Assembly (NCBI GenBank): GCA_022841325.1
Contig: JALHRS010000030.1
Coordinates: 1 to 64,000 of the forward strand
Reading direction: 5' to 3'
From: Lysobacterales bacterium
GTDB lineage: Bacteria > Pseudomonadota > Gammaproteobacteria > Xanthomonadales > SZUA-5
Length of the DNA stretch: 64,000 nt
The position numbers and the translations under genes were made by a program. The notes below the pieces were generated by a model. It was not told where the DNA came from and did not search any database. It worked only from the letters and a program-made list of their open reading frames with translations. Shown here piece by piece: positions 53,717 through 61,992 of this stretch (position 1 is the first letter of the stretch; each line of letters starts with the position of its first letter).

Positions 53717-54682
53717 ATGTCGATGAACAATCGAGAATTTTTGCCGCCACAGGCGCGTCGCCCTACCCTGAAGTGGGTTCTTGTTGCCGTCTGGCTGGCG
53801 CAGCTGACCGTCCTCGTGTGGGTGGCGCTGGCGCTGCATTCCCGAGGATGGACCTGGCTTGGAGCTGTTTCGAGCGTGGTCCTGGTCTGGTTGCTGCTGC
53901 AGGGATTGCTGCTGGCCTTCCCCTACGTGCTGAAGTGGTGGCTGGGTGACTGGTCGCGGGAGGTCCGGGGGTCGCGGCTGCAGATGCTGCGTACGCTGAG
54001 TGCCGAAGCCGGCTGGATGACGCGCTTCTATCTGATCGAACATCCGTGGCGGCGGGCGCCGATGAACCTGCAGCCGGCCGACCCGCGGCCGCCGGTGCTG
54101 CTGGTGCACGGATTTCTCTGCAATGGAGCGGTCTGGAATCCGCTCGCCGTCGATCTGCGGGCCCAGGGGCGCAGTTTCGTCAGCGTTTGTCTGCAGCCCA
54201 GTTATCGCGACTTCCAGCAGCAGCTGCGCGATCTGGATGCCGCCGTGTTGGCATGGCTGGCCGCTACCGGACGCACACAACTGACGCTGATCGGGCACAG
54301 CATGGGCGGAGTGCTGGCGCGCGTGTATGCCGATCGCCACCCGCAGCATTGCGCCGCCGTGATCTGTGTGGCGGCCCCGCATCACGGCACTTATCTCGGC
54401 GACTGGTTCCACGGGCTGGAGGGTGGTCCGCCGTCGCCGCGCTGCCGCTGGCTGCTGGAGTACAACAGCCGCAGCCAGGAGCGGATTGCGCTGCCGGCCT
54501 TGAATCTGTGGAGCGCCGACGACAGTATCGTGCTGCCGGCTGCCAGCGCGCAGCTGGCAGCGACGCCCGAGCAGGCTCTGCATGGCCATGGTCATATGGC
54601 ACTGGTGGCGGCGCCTGCAGCGCGTGCCCTGTTGATGCGTACACTGGGCGATCTTGAATCCAGCCTGGAGGGCTCATCGTGA
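53717..54682 (+). CDS. Membrane-anchored alpha/beta hydrolase (lipase-like)
   Basis: About 321 residues from the ATG at 53717 (MSMNNREFLPPQARR); in-frame Met codons 20 codons upstream are possible. Two N-terminal hydrophobic segments (VLVAVWLAQLTVLVWVALAL; VVLVWLLLQGLLLAF), then a lipase fold: PVLLVHGFLCNGAVWN, nucleophile in GHSMGGVLAR, Asp in SADDSIVLP, His in GHGHMALV. Probably an inner-membrane esterase facing one side; substrate unknown. Next to the patatin and PHA-system genes, so storage-lipid turnover is a reasonable guess. Confidence 0.88.
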   Translation: MSMNNREFLPPQARRPTLKWVLVAVWLAQLTVLVWVALALHSRGWTWLGAVSSVVLVWLLLQGLLLAFPYVLKWWLGDWSREVRGSRLQMLRTLSAEAGWMTRFYLIEHPWRRAPMNLQPADPRPPVLLVHGFLCNGAVWNPLAVDLRAQGRSFVSVCLQPSYRDFQQQLRDLDAAVLAWLAATGRTQLTLIGHSMGGVLARVYADRHPQHCAAVICVAAPHHGTYLGDWFHGLEGGPPSPRCRWLLEYNSRSQERIALPALNLWSADDSIVLPAASAQLAATPEQALHGHGHMALVAAPAARALLMRTLGDLESSLEGSS

Positions 54683-54728
54683 CGCGAATCGGGAATCCAT
54701 CGACGTCCACAGACAAGGTCAAGTTCCT

Positions 54729-55466
54729 ATGAGTGCCATCGGTGAACGTCTGCGCGCCCTGCTGAACCGATTGCAGCAGCAGCACCAGCGATCCGGTGCC
54801 GATGCCGAAATCGCCCGGCGTCTGGCGGCATTGCGGGCCTGGCAATCGCGACGGCTGGCCGCCAGCTACGCCGACATCCGCCAGCAACATCGCTTTGCGG
54901 CGGCCTGCGAATTCTTCCTGGCTGATCTTTACGGAGAGGGTGATTTCGGCGACCGTGACCGGGCAGTGGAGCGGGTGGTGCCGATCATGATGCGGCTGCT
55001 GCCCGAAGGCGTGCTCGCCAGTCTGGCGCGGGCGATCGAACTCAATGCGCTCAGTCAGGAGCTCGATTACGGCATGGCTGCGGCTTTGCCCGGACATTGC
55101 ACGCACGCCGATGCCATCACCGATGTCGATTACGCCGCCGCCTACGCGCTGTCAGCCGAACGGCAGGCCAGACGCCGTCAACTGGCGTTGCTGCTGGTGC
55201 TGGGACGTGAACTCGACCGACTGGTGCGCAAGCCGATGCTGTCGGAATTGCTGCACCTGTGCCGCTGGCCGGCACGGATGGCCGGTCTGGGCGCGCTGCA
55301 GAGCTTCCTCGAGCGCGGCTTCGATGCCTTCGGCAAGCTTGGCGGCGCCAATGTATTCCTGGGCACCATCCTGCTGCGGGAGCGTGCCTTCATGCATGCC
55401 GTCGACCGCGTGCTCGACGGCAATGCCCAGTTGCGACTTCAGGATCCGAATTCCTGGTCCAGGTAG
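54729..55466 (+). CDS. Conserved FFLADLYG-motif protein
   Basis: A 245-residue soluble, helical protein from the ATG at 54729. It carries the recognisable FFLADLYG motif followed by DRAVERVVPIMMRLLPEGVL, and a Leu-rich C-terminus (LGALQSFLERGFDAFGKLGG; LLRERAFMHAVDRVL). Conserved hypothetical in related proteobacteria; no function known to me. 46 nt after the hydrolase, so possibly co-transcribed. Its last 28 nt overlap the convergent PHA-system gene. Confidence 0.75.
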   Translation: MSAIGERLRALLNRLQQQHQRSGADAEIARRLAALRAWQSRRLAASYADIRQQHRFAAACEFFLADLYGEGDFGDRDRAVERVVPIMMRLLPEGVLASLARAIELNALSQELDYGMAAALPGHCTHADAITDVDYAAAYALSAERQARRRQLALLLVLGRELDRLVRKPMLSELLHLCRWPARMAGLGALQSFLERGFDAFGKLGGANVFLGTILLRERAFMHAVDRVLDGNAQLRLQDPNSWSR

Positions 55467-55717
55467 CGCCCGATTTCCTGCTCGATGGCCGACTTGATCG
55501 GCAGCAGCAGCCAGCTGATGTTGGCGTGCACTGACACCGAATCGGCCTCCACCGCGATCTCGCCATCCACGCCTACGCGCGAGAATTCCAGCGTGTTGCG
55601 ATTCCAGCGGGCGTCGATCTCGAATTTGTCGCGGATGTGCTTGGCAACCTTGTCGACCGCCTTCTTGGCTTTGGTCACACCCAGTTCGTGCTGTCGATGC
55701 ATGCGTATAGTGGCCAT
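55439..55717 (-). CDS. Polyhydroxyalkanoic acid system family protein
   Basis: A 92-residue protein of the PHA_gran_rgn family: IRMHRQHELGVTKAKKAVDK, then DARWNRNTLEFSR, GEIAVEADSVSVHANISW, LLLPIKSAIEQEIGRYL. Members occur with phasins and PHA genes, but the biochemical role is not established. No PHA synthase is in the window, so here it may serve wax/TAG inclusions. It converges on the preceding gene with a 28-nt overlap. Confidence 0.9.
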   Translation of the reverse strand: MATIRMHRQHELGVTKAKKAVDKVAKHIRDKFEIDARWNRNTLEFSRVGVDGEIAVEADSVSVHANISWLLLPIKSAIEQEIGRYLDQEFGS

Positions 55718-55756
55718 ATCGAGCCCTCCCTTGCCCGGATCAGGTCAGGGTTGATT

Positions 55757-56548
55757 ATGATGAAAGCCAAGTCCCGTGGGGAGCATTCTGTGCGCATCTG
55801 TCTCGCCGTGTGGTTGCTGGGAGTCTCATTGCCGCTTCTGGCACAGGAACAGCCGCGTCCGCAGCCCGCTGCAGCGGCCACCGAAGTCCGAGTCGAGCCA
55901 CCCGCTCCTGCGGCTGCCAGGCCAGCGGAAGCGGCGACGATGAAGCTGCACGGCCAGCTCCTGCTGAGCAGCGGCGGGCGACCGCTGCGCAGTGAAGAGG
56001 CTCAGGACGCGGTCGTCTACTTTCGACCGGATTCGCCGGTGGCGCCGGTGGTGCCCGCGACCCCCTTCGTCATTGCCACCGAACGCAAGACCTTCGTGCC
56101 CAGAGTGCTGCCGATACCGGTCGGCGCCAGCGTGCGGTTTCCGAACAACGACCCGATTCTGCACAACGTCTTCTCCAGCACCCGCGAGGCCAGTTTCGAC
56201 CTAGGTCTCTACGGGCGCAGCGAGGGCGAGAGCTACCACTTCACCCAGCCTGGGGTGATCCGGGTGTTCTGCAATGTGCATCACGCCATGGTGGCCCATG
56301 TGCTGGTGCTCGATACCCCGTTTTTCACCAAGCCCGATGCCCAGGGCAGATTCAATCTGAAAGGAATTCCTGCCGGCCCCGGTGAACTGTTTGTCTGGCA
56401 TGAACGATCGCAGCTCTGGCGGAGTAAGATCAGCACAGGCGCAGATGACGAGGTCAAGGTGCAGCTGGAACTGAGCAAGCGGCGAGTGCCGCCGCATCTC
56501 AACAAGACCGGCCAGCCCTATCGGAGGACACGGCCTGATGAGTACTGA
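55757..56548 (+). CDS. Exported cupredoxin-like protein
   Basis: A 263-residue protein with a signal peptide (VRICLAVWLLGVSLPLLAQ). A Pro/Ala-rich linker precedes a plastocyanin-like domain (about 85-190): VGASVRFPNNDPILHNVFS and VIRVFCNVHHAMVAHVLV, supplying His, Cys, His and Met in type 1 copper order. The C-terminal part looks like a carboxypeptidase-regulatory-like fold (FNLKGIPAGPGELFVWHE). Related proteins are often named methylamine utilisation protein. Overlaps the sensor kinase gene by 11 nt, so probably its periplasmic partner. Confidence 0.85.
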   Translation: MMKAKSRGEHSVRICLAVWLLGVSLPLLAQEQPRPQPAAAATEVRVEPPAPAAARPAEAATMKLHGQLLLSSGGRPLRSEEAQDAVVYFRPDSPVAPVVPATPFVIATERKTFVPRVLPIPVGASVRFPNNDPILHNVFSSTREASFDLGLYGRSEGESYHFTQPGVIRVFCNVHHAMVAHVLVLDTPFFTKPDAQGRFNLKGIPAGPGELFVWHERSQLWRSKISTGADDEVKVQLELSKRRVPPHLNKTGQPYRRTRPDEY

Positions 56549-59327
56549 AAGCGGATTCAGGCTACCGCTGGCCGCACGCATCTTTTTTGCGAGCGGCTTC
56601 ATGGTGGCCCTTGCCGTGGCTCTGGCGGCGCTGGTGACCCTGCAATACGGCCGTCGTGCCGGCGAGGATGCGGTCGACCACAGTCTGGAAGCGGCCAACA
56701 ATGCCCAGGAACGCTTCGAGGCGCTGTCCTTCCAGAAACTCGACATCGTCGCCAGAACGATCGTCAATGACGCCAGCTTCGTGCGCTATGTGGCGACCGC
56801 CACGGTGGGCAGCAGCGGCCTGAATGAGCTCGGCATCGCTTCACCGCCGGACCTGCCGGTGGCAGCGGCGACCGAACCCGATGAGTCGGGGAGTGCCGGG
56901 CAATCCGCCAGTCTGCCTGCCCCGGAACCGGATGCAGACAGCGCTTCGGTCAAGGATCTGCTGACACAGTTTGGCGAAAGCTATGACGTCAGCTTCGGCA
57001 TGGTGCTGGATGCCGATGGTCGGGTGGTCGCCCGCACCGATGAGCGCGAGGCTTTCGCCGACGATCTTTCCGAGGATTCCATGTTCGGCATCATGGTCAA
57101 GGACATCGTCGGCGTCACCGGGTACTGGCGCAATGGCCTGGCTTTGCTGCAGGTCTCGGCGCAGCCGATGGTGATGCAGGACGAGTTGGTCGGATTTCTG
57201 ATCATCGGCGTGCCGGTGGATGCCGGTGTGGTCAAGCAGGTGCGCGAAGTCAGCGGTGGCGAGGTTGCCTTCTGGGTGATGGATCAGGACAAGCTGCGGC
57301 TGATCGCCACCTCCGTGGATGAATCTGCCGCGGCTCTGCTGAAGGAATCGATAGCCCGGATCGAACCCAAGCTGCTGGAGAGCCTGCAGGCCGGCCGCGC
57401 GCTGGCCCGGGTACGCGATCTGTCGCTGGGCAGCAAGACCCTGGCGGCCAGTCTGGCGCCGCTGTTCGGGCAGCCCGGGGATACCGTGGGTGGTGTGATC
57501 ACCATGACCTCCATCGATACGGCCATGGCGCCTTTCCAGTCCATCCGCAATGCCGTGCTGCTGGGCGGACTGATCGCGCTGCTGTTGTCGCTGGCGGTGT
57601 CCTGGTGGCTGGCGCGCAGGGTGTTGCGGCCGGTCCGCGAATTGATTGAAGCCGCTGAGCAGGCGGCTGGCGGCAACTACCACCAGCAGCTGACCATCGA
57701 AGGCAACGACGAAGTCGCCCGGCTCGGGCGAGCCTTCGACTCCCTGCTGAGTGATCTGCGCGAGAAGAAGGACATCGAAGGCTACGTCGGCCATCTGTCG
57801 CGTTTCCTGCCTGACCCGGGTGCCGAAGTCCAGTTGCTGGCGGCGGCACCGGCACCCAAGCCGGTGACCCGGCGCGAGTGCGCGCTGGTGGGTCTGGAAC
57901 TGCGACGTTTCCTGCGTGCGCCACCCAAGGGCGAGGAAGCGATCGCGCTGACCGCGCTCGGTCAGCTGATAGAAGAAGCAGTTGCCCGCGCCCAGGCTGC
58001 GGGCGGCGAACTGCTGGAGCAGGAGGGCCCGAGGCTGCTGTTCGGATTCGCCGGCGAATCCTCAGAGCTGCGGGCGCTGGCGGCCGTCAGTGCCTGGTGG
58101 GAAGGCCGCATCGGTTCCAGCGACAACGGCGCGGCGGTGGCGCTGGCGCTGGGCGAGATCGTGCACGGATCGTTGCCGGCTCGACCGGAATCGAGCGCCA
58201 CCATCGGCTTGCCGGTGCTGCAGGTCGAGCGCTTGCTGGCGGAGACGCCGGTGGGCCAGATGCTGCTGTCGCCGGCCTTTGGCGAGCGCATCAAGAGCAT
58301 CGGTCAGACCAGCGTGTTGCGCGCAGCGCAGGGGCAGAGCAGCGGCAAGCGCTTCCTGTCGATTGATCGTCCCAGTCTGAGCGCGGTGGCGCGGCTGGCT
58401 CCGGGCCTGTCCCAGGCTACGGTGATGTTGGGGGCAGAAGGTGCCGCCACGCAGGTTGCCGGTGCAGCAGCTCCGGCGGCCGCTGACCATGCTTCGACGC
58501 GTCTGGCGCTGGGGATGCGTTTCGCCGGGCGCTACGAGATTCTGGCAGTGCTCGGCGCCGGTGGCATGGGCATGGTCTACAAGGCACGCGATACCGATCT
58601 GTCCGATGTGGTGGCGCTGAAGATGTTGCGCCCGGGGATGGTCATCGATGCCGAACAGCTGGATGCGCTCAAGGTCGAGCTCAAGCTGGCGCGCAAGATC
58701 ACCCATCCCAATGTGCTGCGCACCTACGATTTCGGCGAGTTCCAGGGTGTGCCCTACATCTCGATGGAGTACGTGCGCGGCCTGACCCTGCGTTATCTGC
58801 TGCAGCAGGCCGGCAGGTTGCCGTTCTCGGCGGCCCTGCGGATAGCCCGCCAGCTTTGCATGGGCCTCGATGCCGCGCACCAGATGGGCGTGATCCACCG
58901 CGACATCAAGCCGGAGAACATCATCATCGAGCAGAGCGGCAACGCCAAGTTGATGGACTTCGGCATCGCCCGCTCGGCCGGACGCTCCGATTCCAGGCAT
59001 ACCCAGCCGGGTACCTTCCTGGGCACGCCCAACTATGCCTCGCCCGAACAGCTCTCGGGTTCGGATCTGGACCAACGTACCGATATCTATTCCACCGGCA
59101 TCATGTTGTGCGAGATGTTCTGCGGCAAGCTGCCCTTTACCGGCAGCAACACCATGGAACTCTATGTGGCTCACTTGCAGCAGGCACCAATCAAGCCCTC
59201 CGAGTTGTGGCCCGATATTCCCCGGGCCCTGGAAGAGGTCATTCTCAAATGTCTGGAGAAAAAGCCCGAGGATCGATACGCTTCATCGGCGGACCTGCTG
59301 GTGGCGTTGTCGGGGCTGCGGGCCTGA
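56538..59327 (+). CDS. Sensor-HAMP-cyclase-like-Ser/Thr kinase fusion
   Basis: A 929-residue inner-membrane protein. TM1 about 14-37; a large periplasmic cache-like sensor (about 40-330); TM2 about 335-358; HAMP about 359-410 (RVLRPVRELIEAAEQAAGGN). Residues about 440-645 resemble a class III nucleotide cyclase fold (ALVGLELRRF; GEIVHGSLPA; IGLPVLQVERLL) without clear catalytic metal Asp pairs, so probably degenerate. Residues 661-929 are a complete Ser/Thr kinase: LGAGGMGMVYKARD, VALKM (Lys about 694), HRDIKPEN (Asp789), DFGIARS (Asp807), GTPNYASPEQ. A rare receptor-like bacterial architecture. Confidence 0.92.
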   Translation: MSTESGFRLPLAARIFFASGFMVALAVALAALVTLQYGRRAGEDAVDHSLEAANNAQERFEALSFQKLDIVARTIVNDASFVRYVATATVGSSGLNELGIASPPDLPVAAATEPDESGSAGQSASLPAPEPDADSASVKDLLTQFGESYDVSFGMVLDADGRVVARTDEREAFADDLSEDSMFGIMVKDIVGVTGYWRNGLALLQVSAQPMVMQDELVGFLIIGVPVDAGVVKQVREVSGGEVAFWVMDQDKLRLIATSVDESAAALLKESIARIEPKLLESLQAGRALARVRDLSLGSKTLAASLAPLFGQPGDTVGGVITMTSIDTAMAPFQSIRNAVLLGGLIALLLSLAVSWWLARRVLRPVRELIEAAEQAAGGNYHQQLTIEGNDEVARLGRAFDSLLSDLREKKDIEGYVGHLSRFLPDPGAEVQLLAAAPAPKPVTRRECALVGLELRRFLRAPPKGEEAIALTALGQLIEEAVARAQAAGGELLEQEGPRLLFGFAGESSELRALAAVSAWWEGRIGSSDNGAAVALALGEIVHGSLPARPESSATIGLPVLQVERLLAETPVGQMLLSPAFGERIKSIGQTSVLRAAQGQSSGKRFLSIDRPSLSAVARLAPGLSQATVMLGAEGAATQVAGAAAPAAADHASTRLALGMRFAGRYEILAVLGAGGMGMVYKARDTDLSDVVALKMLRPGMVIDAEQLDALKVELKLARKITHPNVLRTYDFGEFQGVPYISMEYVRGLTLRYLLQQAGRLPFSAALRIARQLCMGLDAAHQMGVIHRDIKPENIIIEQSGNAKLMDFGIARSAGRSDSRHTQPGTFLGTPNYASPEQLSGSDLDQRTDIYSTGIMLCEMFCGKLPFTGSNTMELYVAHLQQAPIKPSELWPDIPRALEEVILKCLEKKPEDRYASSADLLVALSGLRA

Positions 59328-59337
59328 GGGGGCGCAG

Positions 59338-60432
59338 ATGCTGAGTTCGGGCGTGGGTGCAATCGTATTGGGATTGGGTCTGGCCGCTGCCGCGTTGTCG
59401 GCATCGGCGCAGCCGCCTTCGGTTGAGGCTGAGGAAACTGCTTCGGCGGGACTGATCGACTGGTACGGTGATCTGCGCCTGCGCGGCGAACGCACCACCG
59501 ACATCCCCGGGCGGGCTGATGATCTGGAACGCCTGCGCGCCTCGCTGCGCTTTGGCGGACGCTATATCAGCGACAGTGGCTGGGAGTTTGCAGCTGCGGC
59601 GAAACTCGGCGCCGGCAGCGACAGCAACGACGACAACCGTCGCAATCTGGACAACGAACAGTCCAATGGCGCCGGTCTGGATGAGCTGTACGCAGCCTAC
59701 AGTGCAGGCGAAAGTACCTTGTTCAGACTGGGCAAGGGGCGCATGCCGCTGGTGCTGACGCCGCTGACCTGGGATCGCGACCTGCGGCCCATCGGCGCCA
59801 GCGTCGAGTATTCCGCCGCCGTGCGCGATTTCGATGCCTTCCACCTGACGGCCGGTTACTTCGCCGGCGATCACCTCTACGGCGACGAGTCGCGCATCGG
59901 TGCGCTGCAGATCGGCTATGGCTGGCTGGAAGGCGGCGAGAGTGGATTCAGCACCTTTCTGAGCTACCTGGACTTCACCGACATCGACGTGCTGGCGCGC
60001 GAAGGCCTGGGGCGCACCAATCGCCGCGTTGGCAATCGTTTCGTCAGCGACTACCGTCTGCTCGATCTGCAGTTCATCGGCCGGGTGCAGGCCTTCGAAT
60101 CGCCACTGGTGGCGCGGCTCGATCTGGTCCGCAATCTCGGTGCCGATGATCAGCGCGATGGCGCCCGCTTCAGTCTGATCTGGGGCGATGCCGATCAGCT
60201 CGGTGGCTGGGAGTTGGGCTACGCCTATCAGCGCACCGGGCGCGACGCCGTGCTTGCCGCCTTTTCCGAAGACGACTGGTGGTTCCACAGTTTTGCGCGC
60301 GGATCCATGCCCTGGGTGGCCTACGGATTCAGTGAGCGTCTGACCCTGCAGGCCTCGGCTTTCATCGAACGCCGCGACGGAGACAGTGACTATACCGATC
60401 GCTGGCTGCTCGACCTGCGCTCACGCTGGTAG
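59338..60432 (+). CDS. Outer-membrane beta-barrel (porin-like)
   Basis: A 364-residue exported protein, ATG at 59338, 10 nt after the kinase stop. Signal peptide MLSSGVGAIVLGLGLAAAAL...ASAQ. The mature part alternates aromatic and polar residues typical of barrels (WYGDLRLRGERT, LRASLRFGGRYI, WELGYAYQRTG, FSERLTLQASAFIERR) and ends in LLDLRSRW, a C-terminal aromatic as required for Bam insertion. Probably a substrate-specific porin co-expressed with the sensor kinase. Confidence 0.85.
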   Translation: MLSSGVGAIVLGLGLAAAALSASAQPPSVEAEETASAGLIDWYGDLRLRGERTTDIPGRADDLERLRASLRFGGRYISDSGWEFAAAAKLGAGSDSNDDNRRNLDNEQSNGAGLDELYAAYSAGESTLFRLGKGRMPLVLTPLTWDRDLRPIGASVEYSAAVRDFDAFHLTAGYFAGDHLYGDESRIGALQIGYGWLEGGESGFSTFLSYLDFTDIDVLAREGLGRTNRRVGNRFVSDYRLLDLQFIGRVQAFESPLVARLDLVRNLGADDQRDGARFSLIWGDADQLGGWELGYAYQRTGRDAVLAAFSEDDWWFHSFARGSMPWVAYGFSERLTLQASAFIERRDGDSDYTDRWLLDLRSRW

Positions 60433-60473
60433 TCTTCGCCCATGACCTTCCTACAGAGCCCCTGACGCAGCCG

Positions 60474-61325
60474 ATGAAGATCAGCTTTCCCGGCGGAGAG
60501 AGACAGGACTTCCAGGCTTCGGAAGGCGTGTTGCGCGTGGGCTCGGCGGCCGACAACGACATCGTGCTGCCGGCTGCCAAACAGGTGCTGCCGCACCATC
60601 TGGAACTGCGGGTCGAGCCCCGACGCGGCATCACCCTCGGTGTCAGCGATGCCAAGGCCTCGGTGCACGTCAATGGTCGTCCGGTGCGCGAGAAAGCCAT
60701 CCTCAGGCTGGGTGACATGGTGGGTGCCGGTGATGTGCGCATGGTCATGCGTCCCGATCAGGACCGCACCGAGAAGCCACCCAAGGCCGCCTCCGACAAC
60801 GAAACCCGGCAGCGTCACACACCACCCCGGGTGGTGCTGCGCGGTGTGTCCGGCGGCTACTTCGGCAAGGTCATCCCGCTGCGCTCCAAGACCGTGATCG
60901 GGCGCGGCAGTGACTGTGATCTGGTCTTGAACGAGCCGGAAATGAGCCGTCGCCACGCGCTCATCGAGAACACGCCGGAAGGGCTGTTCCTGCGCGATCT
61001 GGCGTCGGCCAACGGCACCTTCGTCAACGGCACCCCGGTGCGCGACACCGTGCTCAAGCCCGGCGACCAGCTGGCCTTCGACCAGAATCGATTCCTGATC
61101 GAGGCCCCGGGTTATCTGCTGCAGATGCCGGGCGACGAAGCGATGAATGTCGGCCAGATCACCCAGGTGCAACGGCCGCTGGTGATGCCTCCGGTGGCGA
61201 GCGCCAAGGTCGGCGAAGAGGATGGTGAGAACAGTGCGGTCGACTGGATCATCATGACCGCCGCGGTGGTCACCCTGCTGGCGCTGGCACTGCTGGTCTA
61301 TCTGGAGTTCGGGCGCGCCGTCTGA
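60474..61325 (+). CDS. Double-FHA protein with C-terminal membrane anchor
   Basis: A 283-residue protein. Two FHA domains: first (about 1-95) with LRVGSAADNDIVLP and HHLEL; second (about 115-215) with the canonical TVIGRGSDCDLVLNEPEMSRRH, SANGTFVNG, phosphothreonine-binding. A C-terminal membrane helix (WIIMTAAVVTLLALALLVYL) tail-anchors it with both FHA domains in the cytoplasm. It is the natural phospho-reader of the kinase two genes upstream. The first FHA lacks the full GR..S..H set and may be degenerate. Confidence 0.93.
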   Translation: MKISFPGGERQDFQASEGVLRVGSAADNDIVLPAAKQVLPHHLELRVEPRRGITLGVSDAKASVHVNGRPVREKAILRLGDMVGAGDVRMVMRPDQDRTEKPPKAASDNETRQRHTPPRVVLRGVSGGYFGKVIPLRSKTVIGRGSDCDLVLNEPEMSRRHALIENTPEGLFLRDLASANGTFVNGTPVRDTVLKPGDQLAFDQNRFLIEAPGYLLQMPGDEAMNVGQITQVQRPLVMPPVASAKVGEEDGENSAVDWIIMTAAVVTLLALALLVYLEFGRAV

Positions 61326-61615
61326 GCATCAACGCGGTAGCTGCGCTCGATCCGGGTGATCTCGACCCGATACCAGTGATACCACTCCCGTCGACCGCGC
61401 TGCTGGGCCTGCAGATGCTCAGGGTGTGCGCGCCACCGGGCCACGGCGTCAAGATCGGGCCAGTAGGACAGTGCGATTTCCTCGCTGCCTTCGGTCAAGG
61501 CATGGAACTCCAGACAGCCGAATTCAGTCAGTGCCAGCTGCCGCATCCGCGCCGCCGTGGCGGCGTATTCGGCGTCCAGCTGCTTGATTCCGGCGCGAAA
61601 GACCACGAGGTACAT
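61298..61615 (-). CDS. ABM-domain (antibiotic biosynthesis monooxygenase-like) protein
   Basis: A 105-residue dimeric ferredoxin-like fold. GGAG precedes the ATG at 61615 (MYLVVFRAGIK) by 6 nt; longer starts are possible. LALTEFGCLEFHALTEG, EIALSYWPDLDAVARWRAHPEH and REWYHWYRVEITRIE fit the ABM family. Members range from heme degradation to quinone oxidation; substrate unknown. The C-terminal 28 nt overlap the convergent FHA gene. Confidence 0.85.
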   Translation of the reverse strand: MYLVVFRAGIKQLDAEYAATAARMRQLALTEFGCLEFHALTEGSEEIALSYWPDLDAVARWRAHPEHLQAQQRGRREWYHWYRVEITRIERSYRVDAQTARPNSR

Positions 61616-61992
61616 TGCCCGCTCCCAGGATTGTCTGGTCATCGACGACATTCTCACCGCGAAGCCCTTCGATCTCGACGCAGCGCTGCCGCGCCTGATC
61701 AGCTCACCGATCCGCCGCATCCGTCTTGGCTTTACGCCGGAGCTTAGCTGGCCGCGGGCCTGCGCGATAGGCACAGACAACGGAGCCGAGCCCGGCGGGC
61801 CATGCCGCAGCCGCCGGCGCGAACAGCCCTGGCGCACATCCCGATTCGCCGCGCGCCGGAGCCGCGCTACCTCACACTCTGGCTCATGGCCCGTGCGCAG
61901 TTTCGGTCCGATACAGGTGGCTCGCAATGACGCCGATTTCCGGGCCAGGTGTAGTCGCGTCGATAGCAGCGACCAGCGCCGTGCTCAGGCGC
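61616..61992. other. Gap without recognised gene
   Basis: About 377 nt between the start of the monooxygenase-like gene and the end of the ABC transporter, both leftward. Frames crossing it are Arg/Ala-rich shadows; no promoter or terminator stands out beyond GC-rich short palindromes. Confidence 0.5.
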
